Shown here one piece after another: positions 55,924 to 64,000 of a stretch of DNA of 64,000 nt (position 1 is its first letter; every line of letters begins with the position of its first letter). The notes beneath the pieces were generated by a model. It saw only the letters and a list, made by a program, of their open reading frames with translations. It did no database searches and was not told where the DNA came from. The position numbers and the translations under genes are program-made. Source of the DNA: Crossaster papposus (taxonomy: Eukaryota > Echinodermata > Asteroidea > Velatida > Solasteridae); the NCBI GenBank assembly GCA_037893245.1, contig JBAIAA010000075.1, positions 186,001-250,000 on the forward strand. The letters run 5' to 3'.

Positions 55924-56463
55924 CTGAAAAGAATATACAAGTGAAATGTTTAAATGATCAAAAAGTAATATAAAAGAAATGAATACAATGGCTGCTTGTT
56001 AGCAGTCTAGTTTTCAATCTTGCTGCAACAAAACGTAATCATCAGTGCTCTATTTTCAACGATTTTCCATTCACAATGCTCTCATACAAGGGAAATTTTG
56101 TTTCGTCACTATAGTCGAATGATGCTAATAAATCAGTATATATACATGTACATATTTAAATATCATTTTTTTTTTTTTTTGGGGGGGGAGGGGGGGGGGG
56201 GGGGTGTAAAAAAATATGTAATATTATTTTTAATATGTTAATTAAAAAATGCCACAATGACTGAAATTTTTACCCTGCTGAGGTATCTGCCAGATTGTAC
56301 AGGTGGGTTTATATTTGTGAATTTGTTTCTTCTCACGGAAAGCAGTGTACAGAGCTGACATACAGTGAGCACATCGCTAAAGTAAAGGGCAGAGCCCGTT
56401 ATCTAATTTGCTTTATTCTGATGCAAAATTACATTAACTAGTGATAATTGTTACAGGTCATAC

Positions 56464-56552
56464 CTGTGGTCATGTCATGGTGCATAGCCCTGTCTGTCAC
56501 CAACATTCTGAAGTGCTGGCCGTATTCACTCCAAAGTCCAATTTCCACGTTT
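56464..56552 (-). CDS. Transposon-borne small gene, exon 2
   Basis: The acceptor is CTCTTTAAG/AAACGT and the donor CACAG/GTATGA. It encodes NVEIGLWSEYGQHFRMLVTD and RAMHHDMTT. Its 89 nt are in phase with both neighbours. Confidence 0.5.
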
Positions 56553-57092
56553 CTTAAAGAGAGAAAGTTAACTTAAGTTAAGTTCAGTTAACACAAACTA
56601 TAAATCAAAAATTGACACAACAGTTTATTTAAAGACCATGGTCCTAGTCTGGATGGCAATCGTGTACATGTACTGTAGTTTCACTCCCATTTTTTACAAG
56701 TTCTATTCTAAAATTGCTTTTGCGTTTGAAAGCCAATTAAAAAGTGACTTTTCCAGCTTCAAGCAGTCATTGTTCTTCAGATTTGAACCCATTATTTGTT
56801 TATTTTTGATAAGTGGTTTTGAAGAAAATGTGACTCAGTGTCTTACCCTTTTTGCACAGTCATGTTTATTGCAATCTTGTGTTTTTGTGTCATGCCGGTT
56901 GTCGGTTTTTCCTCAAACCATAGGCCCAACCCTCTTTCCACGAAGTTTTGCTTGCTGGTACATGTAAATACTTGCATGATTCCAAATCATGATTTTTCCT
57001 ACTTGTATCATCGTCAAATTCATCCTCATAAAATTGCCTTTTTTGTTTGTACTAAATTGTAGTCTTATTCCTACGTTTAACCGTACACTCAC

Positions 57093-57118
57093 GCAGTGGA
57101 CTTCCCTGTTCCCAGCAT
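57093..57118 (-). CDS. Transposon-borne small gene, exon 1
   Basis: ATG at 57118 starts MLGTGKST, and the donor ACTGC/GTGAGT follows. The frame is also open upstream of the ATG for some 20 codons, so the true start could be earlier. The three exons total 273 nt (90 residues plus stop) with GT-AG introns. The GTGKST word resembles part of a P-loop but is too short to assign. Upstream lies a plausible leader near 57200-57330. The gene may be captured host sequence carried by the element. No family was recognised. Confidence 0.45.
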
Positions 57119-57548
57119 AGCGTACGACAGCGGAATCAAACACACCGACAAAAACGCCGAGTTGTGGCCCAAAATATTGGCAAAATTAACATGGCAAGTC
57201 ACTTACATTGTACACTGGAATTTCGCTTTGCCTGGCTCAGCTCCTGTGGCTAAAGGGTTGTTCAATCGACGTCAAAATCCTTCAATATCAGCACAAAAGA
57301 GAAAATAAATGCCGCACACAGTGTTTTTCAAGATGGCGATTCGCTGAAAGTTTTTACACCGTGACGTCATCAAGCCCGGCGTTAGCCAGCTTTCGCGAGG
57401 CTTGGTGGGGCTTCGGAATACAGCCTGAAATCTAGCCCCGGGCTTACTTCGCGTAGCCTAGCCCGTCGTTTGGTATGAGGCTTCAAAATGGCGCCGCAAA
57501 AATCTAGCCCAAGCCTAGCCTCTAGCCTCCGTTTCGTAAAGGCCCGCA

Positions 57549-57687
57549 GACTGACTCAAGTCTAATGTTTACTTCCCATAATGCATCACCTTATAACATG
57601 GCTGCTCACATGTAACTATTCATGCTCGTGTCATCTAGAATAAAGCTCGACTAGCCTCTATCTAACCGAAGTTGTCAACCTTCTTTA
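57549..57687 (+). repeat. 5' LTR, right fragment
   Basis: 139 bp identical to the corresponding part of the 3' LTR, ending CTTCTTTA immediately before the primer-binding-like site. It includes AGAATAAAGC, a possible polyadenylation signal. Confidence 0.85.
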
Positions 57688-57706
57688 TGGTGTCAGTAAG
57701 TACAGG
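57688..57706 (+). promoter_or_regulatory. Primer-binding-like site
   Basis: TGGTGTCAGTAAGTACAGG directly follows the LTR, where the tRNA primer of reverse transcription pairs. The tRNA was not identified. Confidence 0.5.
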
Positions 57707-57725
57707 AACTATTTCTTAATTCATC

Positions 57726-60359
57726 ATGGCCACTTTCGGCTCTATTGGTGAATTTTTCAACAAGAAAGAGACATGGCTAATGTACACCGATCGTCTTGGT
57801 GAATATTTCACGGCGAACAACATCAGTGATGCAACACGCAAACGGGCCATACTTAACTCCGTCGTTGGTTCACAAACATATAAGCTGATCAGCGATCTAC
57901 TCGCCCCAAAGAAACCCAACGAAGCTACATACCAAGAGCTAGTGGATAAACTAGAGAAGCATTTCAAGCCTACAAAGTCCAGCATCATCGCCCGTTTTCA
58001 GTTCAACAGCCGATACCGACGGTCTGGTGAGTCAATTGCTGAATATTTAGCAGCACTGCGTGCACTTGCAAGTGACTGTAACTACGGACAAAATCTCAAC
58101 GAGATGCTGAGAGACCGGCTTGTTTGTGGTGTGCAGGATGAACGGATCCAGAAATCCCTGCTTGCCCAACCAGAGGACAAACTCGACCTCAAGCGCACAG
58201 TAGAACTTGCACAATCAATGCAGCTCGCAGGTGACCAGGCTAAAATGCTGACAGCGTCTACCAGTTCAAGCGCCAATGCAGATTCAAGTTCCAGCATCAA
58301 TGCTTTCAAAAAGAAACAGGCCCAACGCTCAAAGCCCAGTAAGCCCAACCAATGGCAACAACCCGCAAGCCGTAGATCAACACAGCAACAACAGCCCAGA
58401 AAACCTTGTGGAAATTGTGGTACTTTTCACAAGAGGTTTGAATGTCCGGCCTATGGCAAAACTTGTCACAAGTGCAACAAAAAGAATCACTACGGTGATT
58501 ACTGCCGGAGCAGCCGCCGCATACATAGCGTCAACACCGACTCCTACTCAGAGGAGGACGACTCTATTGTGGATGAGCAAGAACTTTTCCACATTCGAGC
58601 CCTAGACCGAACCAACCTAAACTCGAAGCATGACATCCACGCTACACTTGTGGTGAATGGCACACATGTTCCCATCCAACTTGACACAGGTGCACGTTGT
58701 AATGTCCTACCCATGAAGCTCTACAATGTCATCGCACCACCTAAGTCTATTGACAGTTCTAAGACAACCACGCTCATAGCTTATGGAGGGAACGAGCTCC
58801 ACACAGATGGACTAGCTACACTGCCATGCCGCATTGAATCATCACAGACTGATTACATGATCGACTTTCACGTTGTTGATGCCCAAGTGAAAGCTATACT
58901 CGGATTGACTGATTGCCTCCGCCTAGGCCTGTTGTCTGTCAATAACATGGTCTACCACGTCTCAACTGACACAACATCGACACAGATCTTCAAAGATTAC
59001 AAAGACCTGTTCGACGGCTCCCTCGGGTCACTACCTGTCACCTACACCATGACCATCGACCCTAATGCTACACCAGTTGTACGTCCCCCACGGCGCATCC
59101 CAGCAGCGATGCAAGACAAGGTCAAGTCCGAACTCAAGCGCATGACCACCCTCGGTGTGATCACTCCAGTCTCCGAACCGACGGACTGGGTTTCCTCTAT
59201 GGTCGCAACTCATAAGAAAAACACCGAAGAAATTCGCTTATGCATCGACCCTCGTGACCTTAACCTAGCCCTAAAGCGCCCACACCACCCTACGCGAACA
59301 GTAGAGGAAGTTGCCGCCCAGATGGACGGTGCCACTGTTTTCTCAGTGCTTGATGCCAAATGCTCCTTCTGGCAGATTCCCCTCGATTATCAGTCATCAT
59401 TGCTGACTACATTTAGCACGCCACACGGCAGATACCGTTATCTCCGCATGCCCTATGGTATTTGTTCTGCCTCTGATGTATACCAGAGAACCATGGAGCA
59501 GTTGTTTGCTGATCTGCCATGCTCCATCATCGTGGATGACATTCTAGTTGGTGGACGTACCAAAGAGGAACATGATCAAAACCTCAAAACCGTCCTTAAT
59601 CGGATACGCAAAATCAACATGCGTCTCAACCCCCAGAAATGCCGATTTGGTCTTACAAGAGTGTCATCCGTCGGTCACGTCTTCACCGACACTGGCCTTA
59701 GGCCCGATCCAGCCAAAGTCAGTGCTATTAACGACATGCCTCCACCTCAGGACGTCACTGCCCTACAACGCTTCCTCGGCATGGTGACATACCTCGCCAA
59801 GTTCATACCGAATCTAAGCGACTTAGCAGCCCCGCTACGCGAGCTCACACATAATGACGTTCATTGGTGCTGGTTGGACTGTCACAACGCAGTATTTTTG
59901 GAAATCAAGGCCAAGATCGCTCATGCACCGACACTCCAGTACTTTGATGTCAAGAAGCCCGTCACAGTGACCTGCGATGCATCAAAGTTTGGCCTTGGTG
60001 CAGCCTGCCTACAAGAGGGCGACCCTGTCGCATACGCTTCGCGCACTATGACCGACACCGAACAACGGTATGCGCAGATTGAAAAAGAACTGCTTGCCGT
60101 TGTGTTTGCCTGCACCAAGTTCCATGACTACATATATGGTAAAGACATTATCGTTGAAACCGATCACCAGCCATTGGTCACCATCGTCAAAAAGCCTCTG
60201 CTCAGTGCCCCTGCCAGGCTTCAACGCATGCTTCTTCGGTTGCAAAAGTATAACATCACCCTTGTGTACAAGAAAGGGAAGAACTTTTTATTGCCGACAC
60301 TTTGTCACGCGCTCCCATGTCAACAACTGGTACCGAAAACCTCGACCTGGAAGTCATGA
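57726..60359 (+). CDS. Gypsy Gag-protease-RT-RNase H polyprotein
   Basis: 877-codon frame from ATG 57726. Order: Gag (residues 1-190), a basic and glutamine-rich linker, two zinc knuckles (CGNCGTFHKRFEC region, then CHKCNKKNHYGDYC, a CX2CX4HX4C), and aspartic protease with LDTGA near residue 320. Reverse transcriptase follows, with LRMPYGICSA and the catalytic IVDDILVGG near 604-605 (the usual aromatic residue before V-D-D is Ile). RNase H has CDASKFGLGA near 751 and TDHQPL. Gag and Pol are fused in one frame. Near 60285 a T-rich tract shifts the frame by one base at the RNase H end (the ADTLSRA motif is in the next frame), so the last ~25 residues are out of register and integrase is separated. 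Confidence 0.92.
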   Translation: MATFGSIGEFFNKKETWLMYTDRLGEYFTANNISDATRKRAILNSVVGSQTYKLISDLLAPKKPNEATYQELVDKLEKHFKPTKSSIIARFQFNSRYRRSGESIAEYLAALRALASDCNYGQNLNEMLRDRLVCGVQDERIQKSLLAQPEDKLDLKRTVELAQSMQLAGDQAKMLTASTSSSANADSSSSINAFKKKQAQRSKPSKPNQWQQPASRRSTQQQQPRKPCGNCGTFHKRFECPAYGKTCHKCNKKNHYGDYCRSSRRIHSVNTDSYSEEDDSIVDEQELFHIRALDRTNLNSKHDIHATLVVNGTHVPIQLDTGARCNVLPMKLYNVIAPPKSIDSSKTTTLIAYGGNELHTDGLATLPCRIESSQTDYMIDFHVVDAQVKAILGLTDCLRLGLLSVNNMVYHVSTDTTSTQIFKDYKDLFDGSLGSLPVTYTMTIDPNATPVVRPPRRIPAAMQDKVKSELKRMTTLGVITPVSEPTDWVSSMVATHKKNTEEIRLCIDPRDLNLALKRPHHPTRTVEEVAAQMDGATVFSVLDAKCSFWQIPLDYQSSLLTTFSTPHGRYRYLRMPYGICSASDVYQRTMEQLFADLPCSIIVDDILVGGRTKEEHDQNLKTVLNRIRKINMRLNPQKCRFGLTRVSSVGHVFTDTGLRPDPAKVSAINDMPPPQDVTALQRFLGMVTYLAKFIPNLSDLAAPLRELTHNDVHWCWLDCHNAVFLEIKAKIAHAPTLQYFDVKKPVTVTCDASKFGLGAACLQEGDPVAYASRTMTDTEQRYAQIEKELLAVVFACTKFHDYIYGKDIIVETDHQPLVTIVKKPLLSAPARLQRMLLRLQKYNITLVYKKGKNFLLPTLCHALPCQQLVPKTSTWKS

Positions 60360-61672
60360 CCCTCCTACCAATCTCCGATACACGACTTGTACAGCTCAAA
60401 GCAGCAACCGCCTGTGACCCCGCCATGCAACAGCTAACGGATGTCATCACTCGCGGATGGCCTTCAAACGCCAACAATGCCCCACCCGATGCTCGCCCCT
60501 ACTTCCCATTCAGAGACGAACTAACTCTCGAACGTGGCATCATCTTGAAGGGACAAAAGGCCATCATTCCCAAGTTACTGCGTACGGAATACACCAAATT
60601 ACTACATGAAGGTCACCCAGGTATCGAAGCTACCAAACGCAGAGCCAGGGATATAGTTTACTGGCCATCAATGTGCATGGATATCGAACAATCTGTCTCT
60701 GGATGCACAGTTTGCAATGCTACCAAAGCCCACCAACAGAAAGAACCATTGAAAAGCTACCCACCACCCAGTCTCCCCTGGGAACTTATCGGTGTCGACC
60801 TATTCCATTGGAACGACATGGACTACCTAGCCCTTGGCGACGCATACTCTGGCTGGTTTGACTTCGCCTCGCTCGACAACACCTGTGCCTCCACAGTCAT
60901 TGAGGTACTCAAGAGACAATTTTCCATCCACGGAATTCCCCGCATCGTCATCAGTGACAACGCACGACAATTTGATTGCTTCGCCTTCAAACAGTTTGCA
61001 CAGTCATGGGGTTTCCAGCATACAACAAGTAGTCCCTACTACCCTCAGTCCAATGGACTTGCTGAAAGCTCTGTCAAGCGCGCCAAACTACTCCTAGGGA
61101 AGACAAAACGCGAAGGATCCGACCTTCACCGAAATTTGCTAAACATTCGCAACGTCCCAACCAACCCTCAACTTGGCTCACCTTCCCAACGTCTCATGTC
61201 ACGGCGTCTTCGAACAACCATCCCCACCTCGACGCCACTCCTTAAACCCACCGTCTACACACGCGTCACAGCGCAGTTACGAAAGCGACTCCAGCAGCAG
61301 AAGTCTTCATACGACAAATCCGCCAAACCCCTCCGACCACTGAACCCAGGACAAGTTGTTCGTCTCCAATCACCCAAAGGACACGATCAGCTTGGCATTG
61401 TCCAAAGGCATTCTGGCAACCCCAGATCCTACATCGTCAATGCCCAAGGCAAGCTTTATCGCCGAAACCGGAGGCACCTCTTACCCGTCTCTGAACCACT
61501 CCCACAACAACAGCAGTTGCCCGACTTCCACATGCCTTCGCAGGAACCTCTACCACAACCCGCCATTGCCCAAGCCCCTCCACCACAACCCGCCATCGCC
61601 CAAGCACCTACACCACAGCCCGCCATGACCCGCTCTGGTCGCATCTCAAAGCCGAACCCTAGATACACTTGA
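60302..61672 (+). CDS. Gypsy integrase and C-terminal tail (shifted frame)
   Basis: The open frame from about 60290 to the stop at 61672 continues the polyprotein one frame over. It has the integrase zinc-binding HEGHPG...CTVC, then the catalytic DD35E triad: D in GVDLFHW (codon 60797), D in ISDNARQ (60956) and E in GLAESS (61064), with exactly 35 residues between the last two. A basic C-terminal domain follows, then a proline/glutamine repeat (PQPAIAQAP) and a terminal TRSGRISKPNPRY. No chromodomain or envelope gene is visible. The position of the shift between RNase H and integrase is not a usual programmed frameshift site, so a single-base mutation or sequence error is likelier. Confidence 0.9.
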   Translation: MSRAPMSTTGTENLDLEVMTLLPISDTRLVQLKAATACDPAMQQLTDVITRGWPSNANNAPPDARPYFPFRDELTLERGIILKGQKAIIPKLLRTEYTKLLHEGHPGIEATKRRARDIVYWPSMCMDIEQSVSGCTVCNATKAHQQKEPLKSYPPPSLPWELIGVDLFHWNDMDYLALGDAYSGWFDFASLDNTCASTVIEVLKRQFSIHGIPRIVISDNARQFDCFAFKQFAQSWGFQHTTSSPYYPQSNGLAESSVKRAKLLLGKTKREGSDLHRNLLNIRNVPTNPQLGSPSQRLMSRRLRTTIPTSTPLLKPTVYTRVTAQLRKRLQQQKSSYDKSAKPLRPLNPGQVVRLQSPKGHDQLGIVQRHSGNPRSYIVNAQGKLYRRNRRHLLPVSEPLPQQQQLPDFHMPSQEPLPQPAIAQAPPPQPAIAQAPTPQPAMTRSGRISKPNPRYT

Positions 61673-62023
61673 CAGTTTTGTGTAACTGTTATTGCTTTGC
61701 CCACACTCGATTTGTGCCGTTGATCCTGATTTCCCGCTAATAACTTTGAACTATCCCTGACTACCGGATTTTTTAAATATTTTTTGGTAAACAGTTTGCA
61801 TACTCTAGGCAAAGTTTTTTTTAATTTGTTTTCGAAAGAAAGGACGATTCATCGTTTATTTTATAACATTTACATACAAAGTTTTTCTTTAAAATTTGTT
61901 CTAAGTTAAAATAACTCGATGAAGCACTCGGACTATAAATCAGCAGACACCAATTCATAAACTCAGAATACGTTCATTTTCTATCCAAAGCTGTTTGTTT
62001 ATTCAAGTTCTATAACAAAACTT

Positions 62024-62034
62024 AGAAGAGAGGA
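62024..62034 (+). promoter_or_regulatory. Polypurine tract
   Basis: AGAAGAGAGGA immediately precedes the 3' LTR, the position of the plus-strand primer. Confidence 0.75.
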
Positions 62035-62194
62035 TGTAGCGGTATGCCATTAGTAGACTGACTCAAGTCTAATGTTTACTTCCCATAATGCATCACCTTA
62101 TAACATGGCTGCTCACATGTAACTATTCATGCTCGTGTCATCTAGAATAAAGCTCGACTAGCCTCTATCTAACCGAAGTTGTCAACCTTCTTTA
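62035..62194 (+). repeat. 3' LTR
   Basis: Complete 160-bp LTR followed by the ACATA target duplication. Confidence 0.9.
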
Positions 62195-62239
62195 ACATAC
62201 AAACATATTATGTTTTTTTATGTAAGTTAACCTTAGAAT

Positions 62240-62390
62240 GGGAAATACTTTTCACTTTTTTTCACACTTTTTCTCAAGTGGAAAACCGTTTTCACCAAAT
62301 TGTCACACCTTTTCACACACTGTTTTCACACTTACAAACCATTTTCACACTGTTTCACAAAATGTTAACACCTTTTCACAAAATTTGAGC
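62240..62390. repeat. TTTTCACAC-type low-complexity repeat
   Basis: Loose repetition of TTTTCACAC and TTTCACAAAA words without a fixed period. Confidence 0.6.
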
Positions 62391-62420
62391 ATCACGTGAG
62401 GATCATAATGGCCCGGGTTT

Positions 62421-62500
62421 GAGCGTTCGTTTAGCACAGTTCTCGCGGCTAACCCAAGTGACTTTACTTGTGTCGACTCGGGTGAGCTAAACGAACACAC
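62421..62500. mobile_element. Short MITE, GTTCGTTTAGC family
   Basis: GAGCGTTCGTTTAGC and the inverted GCTAAACGAACACAC enclose about 80 bp. It is related to the element at 53631-53768. Confidence 0.6.
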
Positions 62501-62726
62501 ACAGTCACACTGACTCGAACCCACGACCTCCTGCTTTCTAGCAGGACAACACAGAGTATACAGTGTAAAAAACACGTTGGGACTTGCATGTAGTTGGGAC
62601 AAGAGCGTAACATTTCTCAAAGCCAAGGTACCAGTTGCGTCCAAATTGTTGGCTACGTAATGGAAGAACAACATTGAGAATAACACACAGAGTTAGTTGA
62701 TACAACCGCTTACTTAGCCCTGCGTG

Positions 62727-63343
62727 TAGTCTTGATCCAAGACCAAGCTAGCCGTTTATTTGTTCCGCGGCGCGCCGTCCGTATATATCCGGGCTTATTG
62801 AGGGCGCCCTTATTTATTGCCAGATTTCTTCCACTATCTTGGTCTTGGCGCAACAATTCAAATTTTAACGGCTCTTACCAAAAAAAGCACAATGACTACA
62901 ATGACTGTGGTATTATTAGGCATTTCGTCTGGTGTTGACTTTTGCCAATGCGAGTTTTATTTTATAAAAACCTGAAAACACTCGAACATCGCGAACGTTA
63001 AGCAATTCATCCAGTTTTGGGTCACGTGACATTGGCGGCTAAATAATAAATGCAAAATCACAAATAGTCAGAAATATTTGGTCTGGGAACCAGACTATAA
63101 TAATCGTACACTACATTAAACAAAAACGACTTAGCGCGCATGCAGGGACGAGTAGCAATTTGAGCTATGCTTGGAATGTCCTCGGAATTTTCAGGGTTCA
63201 CGTGACACTTGCGCCAAGACCAAGATACATGTAGTGGAAGGAATCTGTGACGATAATTAAGGGCGCCCTCAATAAGCCCGGATATATACGGACGGCGCGC
63301 CGCGGAACAAATAAACGGCTAGCTTGGTCTTGGATCAAGACTA
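62727..63343. mobile_element. Mutator-like TIR element
   Basis: Inverted arms of about 125 bp start TAGTCTTGATCCAAGACC. CCCTGCGTG at 62718-62726 and 63344-63352 is a perfect 9-bp target duplication, the length expected for Mutator-like transposons. Both arms contain GGCGCGCCG. The interior is non-coding. Confidence 0.85.
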
Positions 63344-63352
63344 CCCTGCGTG

Positions 63353-64000
63353 CAATTTCCAGACGTAGCCAAGTTCGAACGTGGCCAACTTCCCCTCAGC
63401 ACGGCGACAATGGAGAATTTGTCGACATACTGTATTGCATGCATGCATATTGCACTGCTAGTCAGCTATACAGTTTAAATTCTCACTACGTTCCGCAGAC
63501 TTAAACTCCAGTCAGGTAACGTATGGTCATATTTTTGTGTGTATGGTGCTTGTGATGTGTGTGGTACCGGTATATGGGTGTACATGTCGTGTGTGGCCAG
63601 TCTATTGTCAAGTCTATAATGTCATGCATGTACCGCGGCGCACATGTTTTCCTTTCAGTGACTGTAATACCTGTACGTGTATCGTTTCAAAATGACAGCA
63701 TTTTACGGCATAGACCTCAGCGAATGTTGACATTTTTCAAAAACAAAGAGCACATTTTTGCCTGTTAATCTCAAGATCACATTCAAGGACGTCTTTGTAA
63801 AGAACCATGGGAAAGTTGATAAAGACTTTTGCATTGACATCCAGTAGGAAGCCAAGCAGATGACCCTGGGGCCGGAGTGGAGAAGTGCAACGTTACAATA
63901 CCTTGTTATGTCAGTCACAGAACTCACAAACTGTTTAACCATCAGTAATAAAACATGTCTCAAAAATCATCTCAAAACACTTTGATTGCGCACCACTTAA
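63353..64000. other. No gene seen
   Basis: No recognisable coding sequence, repeat or RNA gene. Confidence 0.45.

Larger units (their letters stand above)
54055..57545. mobile_element. 3.5-kb TIR element inside the gypsy 5' LTR
   Basis: The left end GGGCGTTTACCAAACGG and right end (reverse complement) GGGCCTTTACGAAACGG are inverted. They are followed on both sides by GGCTTGAGGCTT/AGGCTAGAGGCT-type repeats and an AAAATGGCGGCC-like block. ACA before and GCA after suggest a 3-bp target duplication, and removing element plus 3 bp restores a 160-bp LTR. No transposase was recognised. It contains C and G homopolymers and a three-exon frame. The superfamily is unresolved. Confidence 0.75.
54029..62199 (+). 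mobile_element. Ty3/gypsy LTR retrotransposon with nested insertion
   Basis: ACATA target duplications (54029-54033 and 62195-62199) flank 160-bp LTRs starting TGTAGCGGTATGCC and ending CTTCTTTA. The 3' LTR is intact at 62035-62194. The 5' LTR is split into 54034-54054 and 57549-57687 by a 3.5-kb TIR element. The rejoined 5' LTR differs from the 3' LTR only at the insertion point, so the retroelement is young. A primer-binding-like TGGTGTCAG follows the 5' LTR and a purine tract precedes the 3' LTR. Confidence 0.9.

Noticed and set aside
60260-60310. Programmed frameshift between RNase H and integrase of the gypsy element
   Set aside because: Programmed shifts in this group normally lie between Gag and Pol, which are fused here. 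A single-base change in a T-rich tract is simpler.

Overview
The window is animal nuclear DNA. The supporting evidence is GT-AG split exons, a metazoan replication-dependent histone H2A gene with its 3' stem-loop and U7-type downstream element, a U2 snRNA fragment, and Penelope-like, Ty3/gypsy, CR1-like, mariner, hAT, Mutator-like and TTAA-target elements with tRNA-derived SINEs. The repeat mix and histone 3' end suggest a marine invertebrate deuterostome (amphioxus, hemichordate or echinoderm). The species cannot be fixed from the sequence alone.

Layout. (1) 0-5 kb: a broken Penelope-like element whose 3' part is repeated in inverted orientation, set among copies of a small TIR element. (2) 6-14.7 kb: an AT-rich degenerate repeat zone leading into satellite DNA, with a 17-bp GC-rich array and then a higher-order array alternating an 11-bp EcoRI-type unit with a 10-bp unit. 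(3) 14.7-16.7 kb: two inverted, complementarily deleted copies of a gene of a repetitive invertebrate family. (4) 20.2-48.6 kb, minus strand: sixteen exons of one large cysteine-rich extracellular-type protein, mostly split by phase-1 introns. Its 10.3-kb intron (27075-37392) holds the H2A gene, a U2 fragment, a TTAA element with a telomere-like core, and 4 kb of satellites. Several exons carry apparent one-base shifts. One has a stop codon and is split by a 377-bp TTAA element, so this copy is probably a pseudogene or is damaged by assembly errors. (5) 48.6-52.7 kb: a 56-bp minisatellite broken by a young non-coding LTR element, then a 1-kb hAT-type element. (6) 54.0-62.2 kb: a nearly intact Ty3/gypsy element whose 5' LTR is split by a 3.5-kb TIR element. 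That TIR element carries a three-exon, 90-codon reading frame of unknown function. (7) 62.7-63.3 kb: a Mutator-like TIR element with a 9-bp target duplication.

Only the histone H2A gene looks like an intact conventional host gene. The very long open frames across the satellites (for example 33.2-37.1 kb, open in all three plus-strand frames) come from repeat units that contain no stop codon, and they are not annotated as genes. Splice boundaries were assigned by eye from consensus sites and phase consistency.
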